Under the pieces are notes generated by a model. It did not search any database. It saw only the letters and a list, made by a program, of their open reading frames with translations, and was not told where the DNA came from. A DNA stretch of 46,649 nucleotides, from NCBI GenBank assembly GCA_022511005.1, contig JAFLSJ010000005.1:1-46649 (forward strand), written 5' to 3'. A program made the position numbers and the translations under genes. Origin of the DNA: Ruminococcus sp. (GTDB taxonomy: Bacteria; Bacillota; Clostridia; Oscillospirales; Acutalibacteraceae). The first letter of the stretch is position 1. Each line of letters opens with the position of its first letter. This document shows positions 32,669 through 42,261 of the stretch, in pieces.

Positions 32669-35600
32669 TTAACTTCTGGTGTTAATGTAGAATGCTTCGA
32701 TTTTAGCCTGTTCAGGGCTCATTCCTTTTTCTTCCATAAGACCCATCGTCTGCATCATTTTTGCGTAATCGTTAGGAAGTACCTTTTTGAATTTCGGCAG
32801 ATATTCCTCAAAGTTATCAAGAATTTCCTGACCCTTTTGTGAGCCTGTTAACTTAACGTGTTCTTTGATAATATCCTTTAACTCTGCAACATCATATTTT
32901 TCGGTAACACCGCTTACGGTAACAAGCTCTTTGTTCATATTCATATAAAGGTTTGAATCTTCATCAAGAACATAAGCAATACCGCCGCTCATACCGGCCG
33001 CAAAGTTTTTGCCTGTTTTACCGAGAATAACAACTCTTCCGCCTGTCATATATTCACAGCCGTGATCACCCACACCCTCAACAACGGCAATTGCACCTGA
33101 GTTTCTAACGCAGAATCTTTCTCCTGCAACACCGCTTATAAACGCTTTACCGCTTGTTGCACCGTAGAGAGCAACATTGCCGATAATAATGTTTTCATCT
33201 CTTTTAAACTTAGAACCTGCCGGAGGATAAACAACAAGATTACCGCCTGATAAGCCTTTGCCAAAGTAATCGTTGCTGTCGCCCTCAAGCTCAAGTGTCA
33301 ATCCCTTAGGAATAAATGCACCAAAGCTCTGTCCGCCTGCACCGTTACATTTTACGGTAAAGAAGTCGTCTTCAAGAGTGTTGTCGTTGTAAAGTTTAGT
33401 GATTTCAGAACCGAAAATCGTACCTACGGAACGGTCTGTATTTGTAACATCAATTTCAATTTTCTTCTTTTTCTTGCTCTTTAATGCAGTTGACAGCTTT
33501 TTAAGAATTACTTTTTCATCAACAGTATTCTCAAGCTCAAAGTCATATGCATCATCGGGATTGTAAATTCTCGGAGCATCTGTATTAACATAAGGATTGC
33601 TGAGAATATTAGTCATATCAATATTTCCGCATCGTGTACCCTTTGCATATTCTTTAACCTTAAGCAAATCAGAACGTCCTACAAGCTCGTCAACAGTTCT
33701 TATGCCCAGCTTAGCCATATATTCACGAAGCTCCTGAGCAATAAAGTGCATAAAGTTTACCACATATTCAGGTTTGCCCTTAAATCTCTTTCTCAGTTCA
33801 GGGTTCTGAGTAGCAATACCCACAGGACAGGTATCAAGATTACATACACGCATCATTACACAGCCCATAGTAACCAGCGGAGCAGTAGCAAAGCCGAATT
33901 CCTCAGCACCAAGCAATGCGGCAATAACAACGTCTCTGCCTGTCATCAGCTTACCGTCGGTTTCAATAACAACCTTAGAACGAAGTCCGTTCATAATAAG
34001 CGTCTGATGTGTTTCTGCAAGACCAAGCTCCCAAGGTAGTCCCGCATTGTAAATGGAGTTTCTCGGAGCGGCACCTGTACCGCCGTCGTAGCCTGAAATA
34101 AGTACTACACCCGCACCTGCTTTTGCAACACCTGCCGCAATAGTACCAACGCCTGCTTCCGAAACAAGCTTTACTGAAATTCTTGCGTCCTTGTTAGCGT
34201 TTTTAAGGTCGTAAATAAGCTGAGCTAAGTCCTCAATTGAGTAAATATCGTGATGAGGTGGAGGGGAGATAAGACCTACACCGGGAGTTGAATGTCTTGT
34301 TTTTGCAATCCAGGGATAAACCTTTTTGCCGGGTAAATGACCGCCCTCACCGGGTTTTGCACCCTGTGCCATTTTAATCTGAATTTCTTTAGCGGAAACG
34401 AGATACTCTGAGGTTACTCCGAATCTTCCCGAAGCAACCTGTTTAATAGCTGAACAGCGGTTAAGACCGTCCTTGCCGATAGTCAAACGCTCTGTATCTT
34501 CGCCGCCTTCGCCTGAATTTGATTTACCGCCAATCATATTCATGGCAATAGCCATAGTTTCGTGTGCTTCCTGAGAAATAGAGCCATAGGACATTGCGCC
34601 TGTTTTAAATCTGTGGCAAATGCTTTCAACGCTTTCTATTTCATCAATTGGAATACCGCCGTCCTCAGGGAAATTAAAGTCCAAAAGACTTCTTAAATTC
34701 ATATTCTGATCTTCTCTGTTAATAGCGGCAGAATATTGTTTAAATAAATCATAGTTGCAGGTTCTTGTGGACTCCTGAAGTAAATGAATAGTTTCAGGAT
34801 TGTAAAGATGTTCTTCTTTACCGCTGCGGAGCTTGTGACTTCCTGTACTTTCAACTTCAAGTAAAACATTAAGATCAAGAGGGTCAAAGGCAGAGGCGTG
34901 AAGTCTGTGAGAACGCTTGCTAATATCATCAAGTGTAATACCGCCAACACGGCTTACTGTGTTGGTAAAATATTCGTCAATAACTTCTTTTGAAATACCT
35001 ATAGCCTCAAAAATCTTTGAACCTAAGTATGACTGAATTGTAGAAATACCCATTTTAGAGGCAATTTTTACAATACCGTGAAGAATTGCGTCATTGTAAT
35101 CGTTTACAGCGGCATAGTAGTCCTTGTCAAGAGCACCTGTATCAACAAGGTCACGGATTGTTTCCTGAGCAAGGTAAGGGTTGATTGCACAGGCACCGTA
35201 GCCTAAAAGTGTTGCAAAATGGTGAACCTCGCAAGGTTCCGCACTTTCAAGAACCATAGATACAGAAGTTCTCTTTTTGGTGGAAACAAGGTGCTGTTGC
35301 ATAGCAGAAACAGCAAGAAGTGACGGAATAGCAACGTGATATTCGTCAACACCTCTGTCTGAAAGAATAATAATGTTCGCACCGTCCTTGTATGCCTTGT
35401 CTGCAAGGAAGAATAAATGCTCAATAGCATTTGCAAGATTTGTATTCTTATAATATGTAATAGGAATAACAGCCGCTTTAAGACCGGGAACATTCATATT
35501 TTTGATTTTTAATATATCTGTATTTGTAAGAATAGGATTTTTAATTTTTAAAACGTGACAGTTTTCAGGCTTTTCAACCAGAATGTTACCGTTACTACCT

Positions 35601-37231
35601 AAATGAACGCTTGTGTCTGTAACTATTTCTTCTCTGATTGCATCAAAAGGAGGGTTTGTAACCTGAGCAAATAACTGCTTAAAGTAGTTAAATAAAGGTC
35701 CGTCTGCTTTAGAAAGAGGCGGTATGGGTGAGTCTGTACCCATAGCGGAAATAGGTTCACTTCCGTTTTTAGCCATGGGCAAAATGCTTGTTCTTATTTG
35801 TTCATAGGTATAACCGAATGCTTTTTGCTGTCTTACAAGATGCTCTTTATCAAACTGAGGTACATTTTTGTTTGGAATACGCAAATTTTTAAGATAAACA
35901 AGATTCTGGTCTAACCATTCACCGTAAGGCTGTCTTGTTGCATAGTAGTTCTTTAAGTCCTCATCATCAATAAGCTTGCCTTTTTTAGTGTCAACAAGAA
36001 GCATTTTGCCGGGGTGCAGACGCTCTTTAACCTTAATCTGCTCAGGTGGAATATCAATACATCCAACCTCTGAAGAAAGAATAAGGAAACCGTCTGTTGT
36101 TATGTAATAACGGGAGGGTCTTAAACCGTTACGGTCAAGAACAGCACCCATCATATCGCCGTCTGAAAAAATAATAGAAGCGGGGCCGTCCCATGGCTCC
36201 ATCATTGTTGCATAATACTGATAAAAGTCCCTTTTTGAAGGAGTAATTGTTTTGTTGTTTTTCCAAGGCTCGGGAATTGTAATCATAACAGCCAAAGGTA
36301 ACGGCATACCTGCCATCATCATAAATTCAAGGGAGTTATCAAGACGTGCTGAGTCAGAGCCGTTAGTATCAACAATAGGGAATACCTTGTCTAATTCGTT
36401 GTCTAATATTTCGCAGGAAATAGATTCCTCACGGGCAAGCATTCTGTCTGCATTACCTGTGATTGTGTTAATTTCACCGTTGTGAACAATAATTCTGTTA
36501 GGATGAGCCTTCTGCCAGCTTGGATTTGTATTTGTACTGAAACGGCTGTGAACAGTAGCAATGGCAGATGTGTATTTTTCACTTTGTAAATCATAGAAGA
36601 ACTGTCTTAACTCTTGTACAAGGAACATACCTTTATAAACAATAGTTCTGCTTGAAAGAGACACAACATAAGTTTCCTCATTACTCTGCTCAAAAACTCT
36701 TCTTGCAATATACAGCTTTCTGTCAAATTCAAGACCCTTTTTAACATTAGGAGGTCTTTTAACAAAGCCCTGCATTATATAAGGCATACTTTCAAGAGCC
36801 TTCTGACCTATTACCGAAGGATTGGTAGGAACAGTTCTCCAGCCGAGAAATTCAAGTCCCTCTTTCTTAGTAATTATTTCAAAAAGCTTCATAGCCTGCA
36901 ATCTTTTAAGTTCGTTTTGAGGGAAGAAGAACATACCGATACCGTAGCTTCTTTCTTCTCCGATATCAAATCCTAAATCGGCTGTTGCACTTTTAAAGAA
37001 TTCATGTGAAATCTGCAGGAGAATACCTACACCGTCGCCTGTTTTACCTTCCGCATCTTTACCTGCACGATGTTCTAAGGTTTCAACGATGCTTAAAGCA
37101 TTGTCAACAACACGGCGTGACTTAATACCATTAATATTAACAACAGCACCGATACCGCAGTTATCATGTTCAAATCTGGGGTCATAAAGACCTTGCTTTG
37201 CAAATGGTTCCTGAGTTCTGAAATTATCCAT
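32669..37231 (-). CDS. gltB: Glutamate synthase large subunit
   Basis: GltB makes two glutamates from glutamine and 2-oxoglutarate. The 1520-residue protein has a short propeptide ending before CGIGAVVNING; cleavage exposes Cys25, the amidotransferase nucleophile. The central domain and FMN barrel follow (HLPGKKVYPWIAKTRHSTPG, SGYDGGTGAAPRNSI). The [3Fe-4S] ligands lie in MRVCNLDTCPVGIATQ. The C-terminal glycine-rich beta-helix is present. I choose ATG 37231, with AGGTG six bases before it, over GTG 37240. The promoter with paired palindromes lies upstream. Confidence 0.97.
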   Translation of the reverse strand: MDNFRTQEPFAKQGLYDPRFEHDNCGIGAVVNINGIKSRRVVDNALSIVETLEHRAGKDAEGKTGDGVGILLQISHEFFKSATADLGFDIGEERSYGIGMFFFPQNELKRLQAMKLFEIITKKEGLEFLGWRTVPTNPSVIGQKALESMPYIMQGFVKRPPNVKKGLEFDRKLYIARRVFEQSNEETYVVSLSSRTIVYKGMFLVQELRQFFYDLQSEKYTSAIATVHSRFSTNTNPSWQKAHPNRIIVHNGEINTITGNADRMLAREESISCEILDNELDKVFPIVDTNGSDSARLDNSLEFMMMAGMPLPLAVMITIPEPWKNNKTITPSKRDFYQYYATMMEPWDGPASIIFSDGDMMGAVLDRNGLRPSRYYITTDGFLILSSEVGCIDIPPEQIKVKERLHPGKMLLVDTKKGKLIDDEDLKNYYATRQPYGEWLDQNLVYLKNLRIPNKNVPQFDKEHLVRQQKAFGYTYEQIRTSILPMAKNGSEPISAMGTDSPIPPLSKADGPLFNYFKQLFAQVTNPPFDAIREEIVTDTSVHLGSNGNILVEKPENCHVLKIKNPILTNTDILKIKNMNVPGLKAAVIPITYYKNTNLANAIEHLFFLADKAYKDGANIIILSDRGVDEYHVAIPSLLAVSAMQQHLVSTKKRTSVSMVLESAEPCEVHHFATLLGYGACAINPYLAQETIRDLVDTGALDKDYYAAVNDYNDAILHGIVKIASKMGISTIQSYLGSKIFEAIGISKEVIDEYFTNTVSRVGGITLDDISKRSHRLHASAFDPLDLNVLLEVESTGSHKLRSGKEEHLYNPETIHLLQESTRTCNYDLFKQYSAAINREDQNMNLRSLLDFNFPEDGGIPIDEIESVESICHRFKTGAMSYGSISQEAHETMAIAMNMIGGKSNSGEGGEDTERLTIGKDGLNRCSAIKQVASGRFGVTSEYLVSAKEIQIKMAQGAKPGEGGHLPGKKVYPWIAKTRHSTPGVGLISPPPHHDIYSIEDLAQLIYDLKNANKDARISVKLVSEAGVGTIAAGVAKAGAGVVLISGYDGGTGAAPRNSIYNAGLPWELGLAETHQTLIMNGLRSKVVIETDGKLMTGRDVVIAALLGAEEFGFATAPLVTMGCVMMRVCNLDTCPVGIATQNPELRKRFKGKPEYVVNFMHFIAQELREYMAKLGIRTVDELVGRSDLLKVKEYAKGTRCGNIDMTNILSNPYVNTDAPRIYNPDDAYDFELENTVDEKVILKKLSTALKSKKKKKIEIDVTNTDRSVGTIFGSEITKLYNDNTLEDDFFTVKCNGAGGQSFGAFIPKGLTLELEGDSNDYFGKGLSGGNLVVYPPAGSKFKRDENIIIGNVALYGATSGKAFISGVAGERFCVRNSGAIAVVEGVGDHGCEYMTGGRVVILGKTGKNFAAGMSGGIAYVLDEDSNLYMNMNKELVTVSGVTEKYDVAELKDIIKEHVKLTGSQKGQEILDNFEEYLPKFKKVLPNDYAKMMQTMGLMEEKGMSPEQAKIEAFYINTRS

Positions 37232-37348
37232 CAGAAGCACCTACTCCTTATTAAACTTATTGATTGAAAAGCTGTTTTTAAAGCAAAAATAATAAGTATA
37301 TATCTGAGACTTACAGAGTTATACAATTTTAATTTCAATCTGTTCTTA

Positions 37349-37377
37349 ACTCTACCATATTGTATATATTTTGTCAA
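37349..37377 (-). promoter_or_regulatory. Promoter of gltBD
   Basis: On the minus strand TTGACA and TAGAGT are 17 bp apart. The -10 box is weak, which fits activator-dependent transcription. The leader to ATG 37231 is about 110 bases. Confidence 0.7.
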
Positions 37378-37385
37378 TAACTTTT

Positions 37386-37482
37386 TGCAATAAAATATTA
37401 TAAAATTGCAAAATATATTTATATAAAAAATAAAAATAACTTATTTTCAATATTTTTTGCAAGATACTTTTATAAACTTGCA
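37386..37482. promoter_or_regulatory. Paired palindromes upstream of gltB
   Basis: TGCAAT-N13-ATTGCA lies at 37386-37410 and TGCAAG-N13-CTTGCA at 37458-37482. They have the same spacing, the same TATAAA before the right arm, and centres 72 bp (about seven helical turns) apart. The nearer one starts nine bases upstream of the gltB -35 box, an activator position. A LysR-type activator like GltC is plausible. The rest of the 37241-37683 gap is AT-rich with no gene. Confidence 0.65.
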
Positions 37483-37631
37483 TTTTGAACTTTTGTTGTA
37501 ATAGCTTTATAGTGAAATACTATTTATATAAAAATTATGTTCAACACCTTTATAAATTAGATAAATTATATATAAAATTCACGGCAATTATTAAAGATGA
37601 TTAAAGTTTATAAAAATATTAAAAGATCGTC

Positions 37632-37660
37632 TTCACAAATATATTATTAATTGGTATAAT
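37632..37660 (+). promoter_or_regulatory. Promoter of the phosphopantetheinyl transferase operon
   Basis: TTCACA and TATAAT are 17 bp apart, 24 bases before the start codon. Confidence 0.7.
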
Positions 37661-37683
37661 AATACAATAAAGGCGGATTTTGT

Positions 37684-38352
37684 ATGAATTATATATATTT
37701 AGTAAATACGGATAAATTAAATGATGAAAAGCTGTTTTCAAATTACTTTTCAGAAATGTCTGATTATAGAAAAGCTAAAATCAAAAAAATGAAAATGCAG
37801 AGGGATAAAAATCTTTCTTTAGGTGTAGGGATTTTAATAAATGATTATCTTAAAACCTTAGGATTAAGGGAAAAAGATATGCTGTATGAAGAAAAGCATA
37901 ACGGTAAACCCTTTTTTAAAACTTTGCCTAATGTTTACTTTAACGCTTCACATTCTGGGGAGTGTGCCGTATGCTCTTTTTCAGATAAAGAAATAGGATG
38001 CGATATAGAAAAATCAGACAAAGTAAATACAAAAATTGCAAAGCGTTTTTTTGCTCAATCTGAAAGTGACTATATTTTTTCAGTAAAAACAGAAGCAGAA
38101 CAATCGGAAATATTTTTTAGGTTATGGACATTAAAGGAAAGCTATTTAAAGCATTCGGGCAAAGGATTGCAAGGCGGTCTTAACTCTTTTGAAATTGTAT
38201 TTGATAACGGCTTTGCCAATGGTATATATTTAAAAGAAAAAGGGGAAATTAGAAAAATCTATTTTAAAGAATATAAGTATTCAGATTTCTATATTTCAGT
38301 ATGTTCAGAAAATTCTATGTTTTCAGATGATTTGATTATTATTAATTTATAA
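37684..38352 (+). CDS. 4'-phosphopantetheinyl transferase, Sfp type
   Basis: This enzyme moves phosphopantetheine from CoA to a serine of carrier proteins. The 222-residue length and motifs are of Sfp type: NGKPFF, VYFNASHSGECAVC (about 81-94), GCDIEK (Mg2+ site) and FFRLWTLKESYLKHSGKGL. No polyketide or peptide synthase is in the window, so its target is elsewhere; it may serve the fatty-acid carrier protein if acpS is absent. AAAGGCGG lies before the ATG. It heads a group of three genes on the plus strand. Confidence 0.93.
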   Translation: MNYIYLVNTDKLNDEKLFSNYFSEMSDYRKAKIKKMKMQRDKNLSLGVGILINDYLKTLGLREKDMLYEEKHNGKPFFKTLPNVYFNASHSGECAVCSFSDKEIGCDIEKSDKVNTKIAKRFFAQSESDYIFSVKTEAEQSEIFFRLWTLKESYLKHSGKGLQGGLNSFEIVFDNGFANGIYLKEKGEIRKIYFKEYKYSDFYISVCSENSMFSDDLIIINL

Positions 38353-38381
38353 TATAAAAATAAATTCTCAGGAGGAATTAT

Positions 38382-38732
38382 ATGTTGTTTTTAGAATATC
38401 CCAAATGCACAACTTGTAAAAAGGCAAAGGTGTGGCTTGATGATAATGGTATAAAATACGAGGACAGAAATATTAAGGAAGAAAATCCTACCTATGAGGA
38501 GCTTAAAGAATGGTTTGAAAAAAGCAATCTACCCCTTAAAAAGTTTTTTAATACAAGTGGACTGATTTATAAGTCTATGAATTTAAAGGACAAGCTCCCC
38601 GAAATGTCAGAGGAAGAACAGCTTAAGCTCCTTGCAACGGATGGTATGCTTGTTAAAAGACCTTTAATAGTTACCGAAAATGCAGTTTTAACAGGCTTTA
38701 AAGAAACAGACTGGCAATCTCTTTTAAAGTAA
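38382..38732 (+). CDS. ArsC/Spx-family protein
   Basis: This is a thioredoxin-fold protein of the arsenate reductase ArsC/Spx/YffB group. The 116-residue protein begins MLFLEYPKCTTCKKAKVWLD with a CxxC redox motif (Cys9, Cys12). KKFFNTSGLIYKSMNLKD and DGMLVKRPLIV carry the family's conserved residues, including the arginine after K-P-less KR-P. It lacks the Spx C-terminal regulatory region. Arsenate reduction is not proven; many such proteins have other redox roles. CAGGAGG precedes the ATG. Confidence 0.88.
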   Translation: MLFLEYPKCTTCKKAKVWLDDNGIKYEDRNIKEENPTYEELKEWFEKSNLPLKKFFNTSGLIYKSMNLKDKLPEMSEEEQLKLLATDGMLVKRPLIVTENAVLTGFKETDWQSLLK

Positions 38733-38742
38733 GGTGAAATAG

Positions 38743-39432
38743 ATGTCTAATGTAGAAAAAGAAATTCAAAAAAGACTTTTTCAGTTGCAGGATACAGAAT
38801 ATAAAGTATTCAGTTCAAAGCTTATGCCAACAGTAGATCCTGAAACAGTAATCGGAGTACGAACTCCTGCTTTGAGAAAGCTTGCAAAGGAGCTTTCAAA
38901 ACATCCTGAAATTAAAGATTTTCTTAATATTCTGCCTCATAAATATTATGAAGAAAATAATCTCCACGGATTTATAATAGAAACAATAAAAGATTATGAT
39001 ACAGTAATTACAGAGCTTGATAAATTTTTACCATATGTAGATAATTGGGCAACCTGTGATTTAATGTCGCCGAAAGTCTTCAAAAAGCATACAGAGGAAC
39101 TTTTAGAAAAAATAAAAATCTGGATAGCCTCGGAAGATACATACACAATCCGTTTCGGAATAGGAATGCTTATGAGTTTTTATCTTGATGAAAACTTTAA
39201 AAAGGAATACTTAACTCTTGTTTCAAAGGTTAAATCAGAAGAGTATTATGTAAATATGATGATAGCCTGGTATTTTGCAACGGCACTTGCTAAACAGTAC
39301 GATACAACTTTGCCTTTTATCGAAAAACAAAAGCTTTCAAAATGGACCCATAATAAAGCAATACAAAAGGCAATTGAGAGTAACCGTATTCCAAAAGATA
39401 TAAAAGAATACCTTAAAACATTAAAAATTTGA
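38743..39432 (+). CDS. DNA alkylation repair (AlkD-like) protein
   Basis: This is a HEAT-like repeat protein of the AlkC/AlkD DNA glycosylase superfamily. The 229-residue protein has VIGVRTPALRKLAKEL near 36, ENNLHGFIIETIKDY near 77, and YVDNWATCDLMSPKVF, with the DNA-facing Asp of AlkD. YYVNMMIAWYFATALAKQY and LSKWTHNKAIQKAIES are typical of the group. Many members lack proven activity. AAGGTG precedes the ATG, ten bases after the ArsC-like gene, so they are probably co-transcribed. Confidence 0.88.
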   Translation: MSNVEKEIQKRLFQLQDTEYKVFSSKLMPTVDPETVIGVRTPALRKLAKELSKHPEIKDFLNILPHKYYEENNLHGFIIETIKDYDTVITELDKFLPYVDNWATCDLMSPKVFKKHTEELLEKIKIWIASEDTYTIRFGIGMLMSFYLDENFKKEYLTLVSKVKSEEYYVNMMIAWYFATALAKQYDTTLPFIEKQKLSKWTHNKAIQKAIESNRIPKDIKEYLKTLKI

Positions 39433-39577
39433 GTGTCAAGCTGTTGAACGTCTTTAAATTAAAATAAAAGAAGTTTTATAAATAATGGATTGTATAAAAG
39501 TTTTATAGTAAAGACACAACTGATACATAAGCAAAAAAATAAAGAAACAATTATATATAGTCTTATGCAAAAAATTT

Positions 39578-39753
39578 CCCCGAAACAGTATGCGGGAAAA
39601 TTGTTTCGGGGATTATTATTCTTAATGAAAAAGTGACTAGTGAGATTTTGTATTCACAAAAGTGATATTGAGTTTTTAAAACTCAATTATATTATATTCG
39701 TTAAAAACGAATATAATTGTAAAAAAGACTTAGCAATATGCTAAGTCTTTTTT
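39578..39753. repeat. Four consecutive hairpins between the AlkD-like gene and tRNA-Gln
   Basis: CCCCGAAACA/TGTTTCGGGG (39578-39611) is a likely end for the upstream operon. TTGAGTTTT/AAAACTCAA (39668-39686) and ATTATATTCGTT/AACGAATATAAT (39691-39717) are perfect palindromes with no T-run. AAAAAAGACTTAGCA/TGCTAAGTCTTTTTT (39721-39753) is a strong bidirectional terminator and ends the tRNA-Gln transcript. The rest of 39433-39755 is empty. Confidence 0.75.
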
Positions 39754-39755
39754 AC

Positions 39756-39830
39756 TGGCTGGGCTGGCGAGATTCGAACTCACGGATGACGGAGTCAAAG
39801 TCCGTTGCCTTACCGCTTGGCGACAGCCCA
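39756..39830 (-). tRNA. tRNA-Gln (anticodon TTG)
   Basis: On the minus strand TGGGCTGTCGCCAAGCGG begins the gene. The anticodon stem reads CGGACTTTGACTCCG with TTG in the loop, and GAGTTCGAATCTC is the T arm. TGGGCTG pairs with CAGCCCA, the discriminator is G, and CCA is encoded. A promoter lies at 39854-39882 and a terminator directly after. Confidence 0.96.
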
Positions 39831-39853
39831 ATATTTAAAATTGCAACATTGGA

Positions 39854-39882
39854 ATTATATCATATTGAATGTTCAATGTCAA
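39854..39882 (-). promoter_or_regulatory. Promoter of tRNA-Gln
   Basis: On the minus strand TTGACA and TATAAT are 17 bp apart, a consensus housekeeping promoter, 24 bases before the tRNA. Confidence 0.88.
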
Positions 39883-39956
39883 TAATTAACTTGCAAAATA
39901 TGAAGTAACAAAATAAAAAATTTTTCAATAATAAAAATGCAGAAATTATAAATTTT

Positions 39957-40634
39957 TTATAGACCGTATTTGATTTTTACTCTGTCAAGTTTTTTACCGA
40001 TTGGTTTTAAAAGAATAAGAAGAAAAATTAAATTTGATATTGAATAAATTGCCGTAATCGGTGCAGAAGTTGCAGAAGAAGCCAAAAATCTTATTAAATT
40101 AAAATATCCGTCTGACCAGAGAGTAGTCCAAATATCCATAACAAAAGAATAAATTACACCCGAAACAAGAGAATACAATATCATAATAATTTTATTTTTT
40201 AAAATTTGGTTACTTAAAAGCCCTGCAATAAAGCCCACGATTCCCCACGCAAACATTTGAAAAGGAGTCCACGGTCCCTGTCCGAAATAAAAATTTGAAA
40301 TAACAGCCGATAATGCACCTGTAAGAAAACCTGCCTCACTTCCGAAATACACAGCAGTAATTATTACAAGGGCGGTAACAGGTTTAAAAAAGGGGATAGG
40401 TGAAAATATAAATCTTCCGGCAACGGAAAGAGCAGTCATAATTGCAATAATTACGATTGTTCTTGTAGAGGTTTTTTTGTTTTCAAAGGAAATAAAAAAG
40501 GGAACGCACGCAAAAATCACCAGTAAAATAGAAATAAAAGCATAGCTTTTCTGAGGAAATAAAAAGCTTCCCAATAAAATAAGTATCGGTACAGCACAAA
40601 GTATTAATATGTATCTTATAGTTTTATTCAGCAT
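39957..40634 (-). CDS. ECF transporter S component for a cobalamin-type substrate
   Basis: This is the membrane substrate-binding subunit of an energy-coupling-factor importer. The 225-residue protein has six or more helices, with TALSVAGRFIFSPIPFFKPV near 68, YFGSEAGFLTGALSAVISNFYFG near 97 and GPWTPFQMFAWGIVGFIAGL. This matches the S components placed under B12 riboswitches (CbrT- or CblT-like). The substrate is inferred from the operon: cobalamin itself, or a precursor such as alpha-ribazole. It overlaps the ATPase gene by 11 bases and is the last gene of the operon. Confidence 0.88.
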   Translation of the reverse strand: MLNKTIRYILILCAVPILILLGSFLFPQKSYAFISILLVIFACVPFFISFENKKTSTRTIVIIAIMTALSVAGRFIFSPIPFFKPVTALVIITAVYFGSEAGFLTGALSAVISNFYFGQGPWTPFQMFAWGIVGFIAGLLSNQILKNKIIMILYSLVSGVIYSFVMDIWTTLWSDGYFNLIRFLASSATSAPITAIYSISNLIFLLILLKPIGKKLDRVKIKYGL

Positions 40635-42261
40635 TTTTTTCTCCGTTTAAATTACAAAGTCTAACAATATCTTCAATAAGTACGGCATTTTCATAAAAGC
40701 CTCTGCTCATTTTATTTGCAGAAGTAGTATAAAACCCGTTACCACCGAAAAATTCTTTTGTGGAATTTTCAGCAATAATATTTCCGTCAAATAATAGTCC
40801 GCATCTGTCTGATACAGAGCAGGCAAATTCGGTATCGTGAGTAACAATAATTATTGTTACTCCTTTTTTTTTCAAATTTTTAAGAATACTTTTAAGCTCA
40901 TTTTTTGCAAATGTGTCAATACCTTTTGTAGGCTCGTCTAAAATCATAACAGATGGATTAAAAAGCATTAGCTTTGCAAGAGCAGACTTTTGAATTTCTC
41001 CTCCGCTTAAGTCATAAGGATGCTTATTAAGCAAATGTTCAATACCAAACATTTTTGAAACTTCATTAATTTTATCTTTATTATCAGATAATTCAAAATC
41101 ATCAAGTATATTGTCTTTAATAAATAATGTTTGAGGATTTTGAGGAAGATACATTACATTTTCATCTTTAGCAACTTTAACTTTTCCGTGATATGCCTTT
41201 AAAATTCCGCTTATTATTTTAACGACAGTTGATTTACCGCTTCCGTTAGCACCTAAAATAGCGTAAATTTCGCCTTTGTTTACTTTTAAATTAAAATCCT
41301 TAAGAATATCACTTCCGTCTTTTTCATATCTGAAATAAACGTTTTTAAGGTGAATAACAGTATTTTTCTTATTACTATTATCAATCAATTCTTTTTCTTC
41401 GTCAAATCTTTTGATATTATTTTTAAAATTCTCTTGCAAAAATTTTCTACCTTCATTTATGTTAAGTGGAATTTTGTTATTAAAATTCTTATTGAGAATA
41501 TTATAAACTCTTATGGGAACAGGTAAAGCATTAATCATTGGATGATTTTTATTGTTACTTTTAAGCTCATATAAAATTTTATTTGGGGTATTGCAGGAAC
41601 AGATTCTTCCTTTTTCAAGAACTATGACCTTGCTTGCAAAGTCAAAAACCTCTTCAAGATTATGTTCGGAAATTATAACGGTTATGCCGAAATCCCTATT
41701 AAGCTTTTTAATAATATTTAAAAAATTCTCAGCAGATAAAGGGTCAAGCTGGCTTGTAGGTTCGTCGAGAATTAAAACCTCAGGCTGAAGTGTTAAAACA
41801 GAGGCTAAATTGAGAAGCTGTTTCTGACCTCCCGAAAGACTGTTTGTATCGTTGTTAAATACATTTGACAGTCCGAAAAAGCTTGCCATTTCACCTGATT
41901 TAAGCCTGATTTTTTCTTTATCATAAGCAAGGTTTTCCATAGCAAAGGATAACTCGTGGTATACCTTATCTGTTACAATCTGGCTGTCAGGATTTTGCAT
42001 AACAAAGCCGATTTTTTCTGCACTTTCTTTTTTTGACAATTCTTTTAAATTATTACCGCTGAAAATTATTTCCCCGGTAATATTTCCTGCGGGGGTAAGC
42101 TGTGGTTTAAGCATTTTAAGTAAAGTGGATTTACCTGAGCCTGACTCACCGCAAAGCAGAATAAAATCGCCCTGCTCAATAGTGAGGTTAATATTATCCA
42201 ATGCTTTTTCCGAGGATTCAGGATAGCTGAAGCTTAAATTCTTGATATTAAATGCTTCCAT
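40624..42261 (-). CDS. ECF transporter ATPase with two fused ABC domains
   Basis: This single polypeptide of 545 residues contains both ECF ATPases (EcfA and EcfA'). The first domain has GESGSGKST (38-46), LSGGQKQLLNLASVL and LILDEPTSQLDP. The second has LGANGSGKSTVVKIISG, LSGGEIQKSALAKLML and MILDEPTKGIDT. The linker between them, about residues 240-300, is charged and lysine-rich. The protein drives uptake for the S component encoded next and could serve the orphan S component at 26576. TAAGGAGG precedes the ATG; the frame overlaps the EcfT gene by 28 bases. Confidence 0.95.
   Translation of the reverse strand: MEAFNIKNLSFSYPESSEKALDNINLTIEQGDFILLCGESGSGKSTLLKMLKPQLTPAGNITGEIIFSGNNLKELSKKESAEKIGFVMQNPDSQIVTDKVYHELSFAMENLAYDKEKIRLKSGEMASFFGLSNVFNNDTNSLSGGQKQLLNLASVLTLQPEVLILDEPTSQLDPLSAENFLNIIKKLNRDFGITVIISEHNLEEVFDFASKVIVLEKGRICSCNTPNKILYELKSNNKNHPMINALPVPIRVYNILNKNFNNKIPLNINEGRKFLQENFKNNIKRFDEEKELIDNSNKKNTVIHLKNVYFRYEKDGSDILKDFNLKVNKGEIYAILGANGSGKSTVVKIISGILKAYHGKVKVAKDENVMYLPQNPQTLFIKDNILDDFELSDNKDKINEVSKMFGIEHLLNKHPYDLSGGEIQKSALAKLMLFNPSVMILDEPTKGIDTFAKNELKSILKNLKKKGVTIIIVTHDTEFACSVSDRCGLLFDGNIIAENSTKEFFGGNGFYTTSANKMSRGFYENAVLIEDIVRLCNLNGEKNAE

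Noticed and set aside
33746-36594. Open frames within gltB on other frames and strand
   Set aside because: They follow from the codon bias of gltB and lack binding sites or recognisable domains.
37684-38352. Marker of a nearby peptide or polyketide synthase cluster
   Set aside because: The phosphopantetheinyl transferase is alone; no carrier-domain or synthase gene lies within the window.
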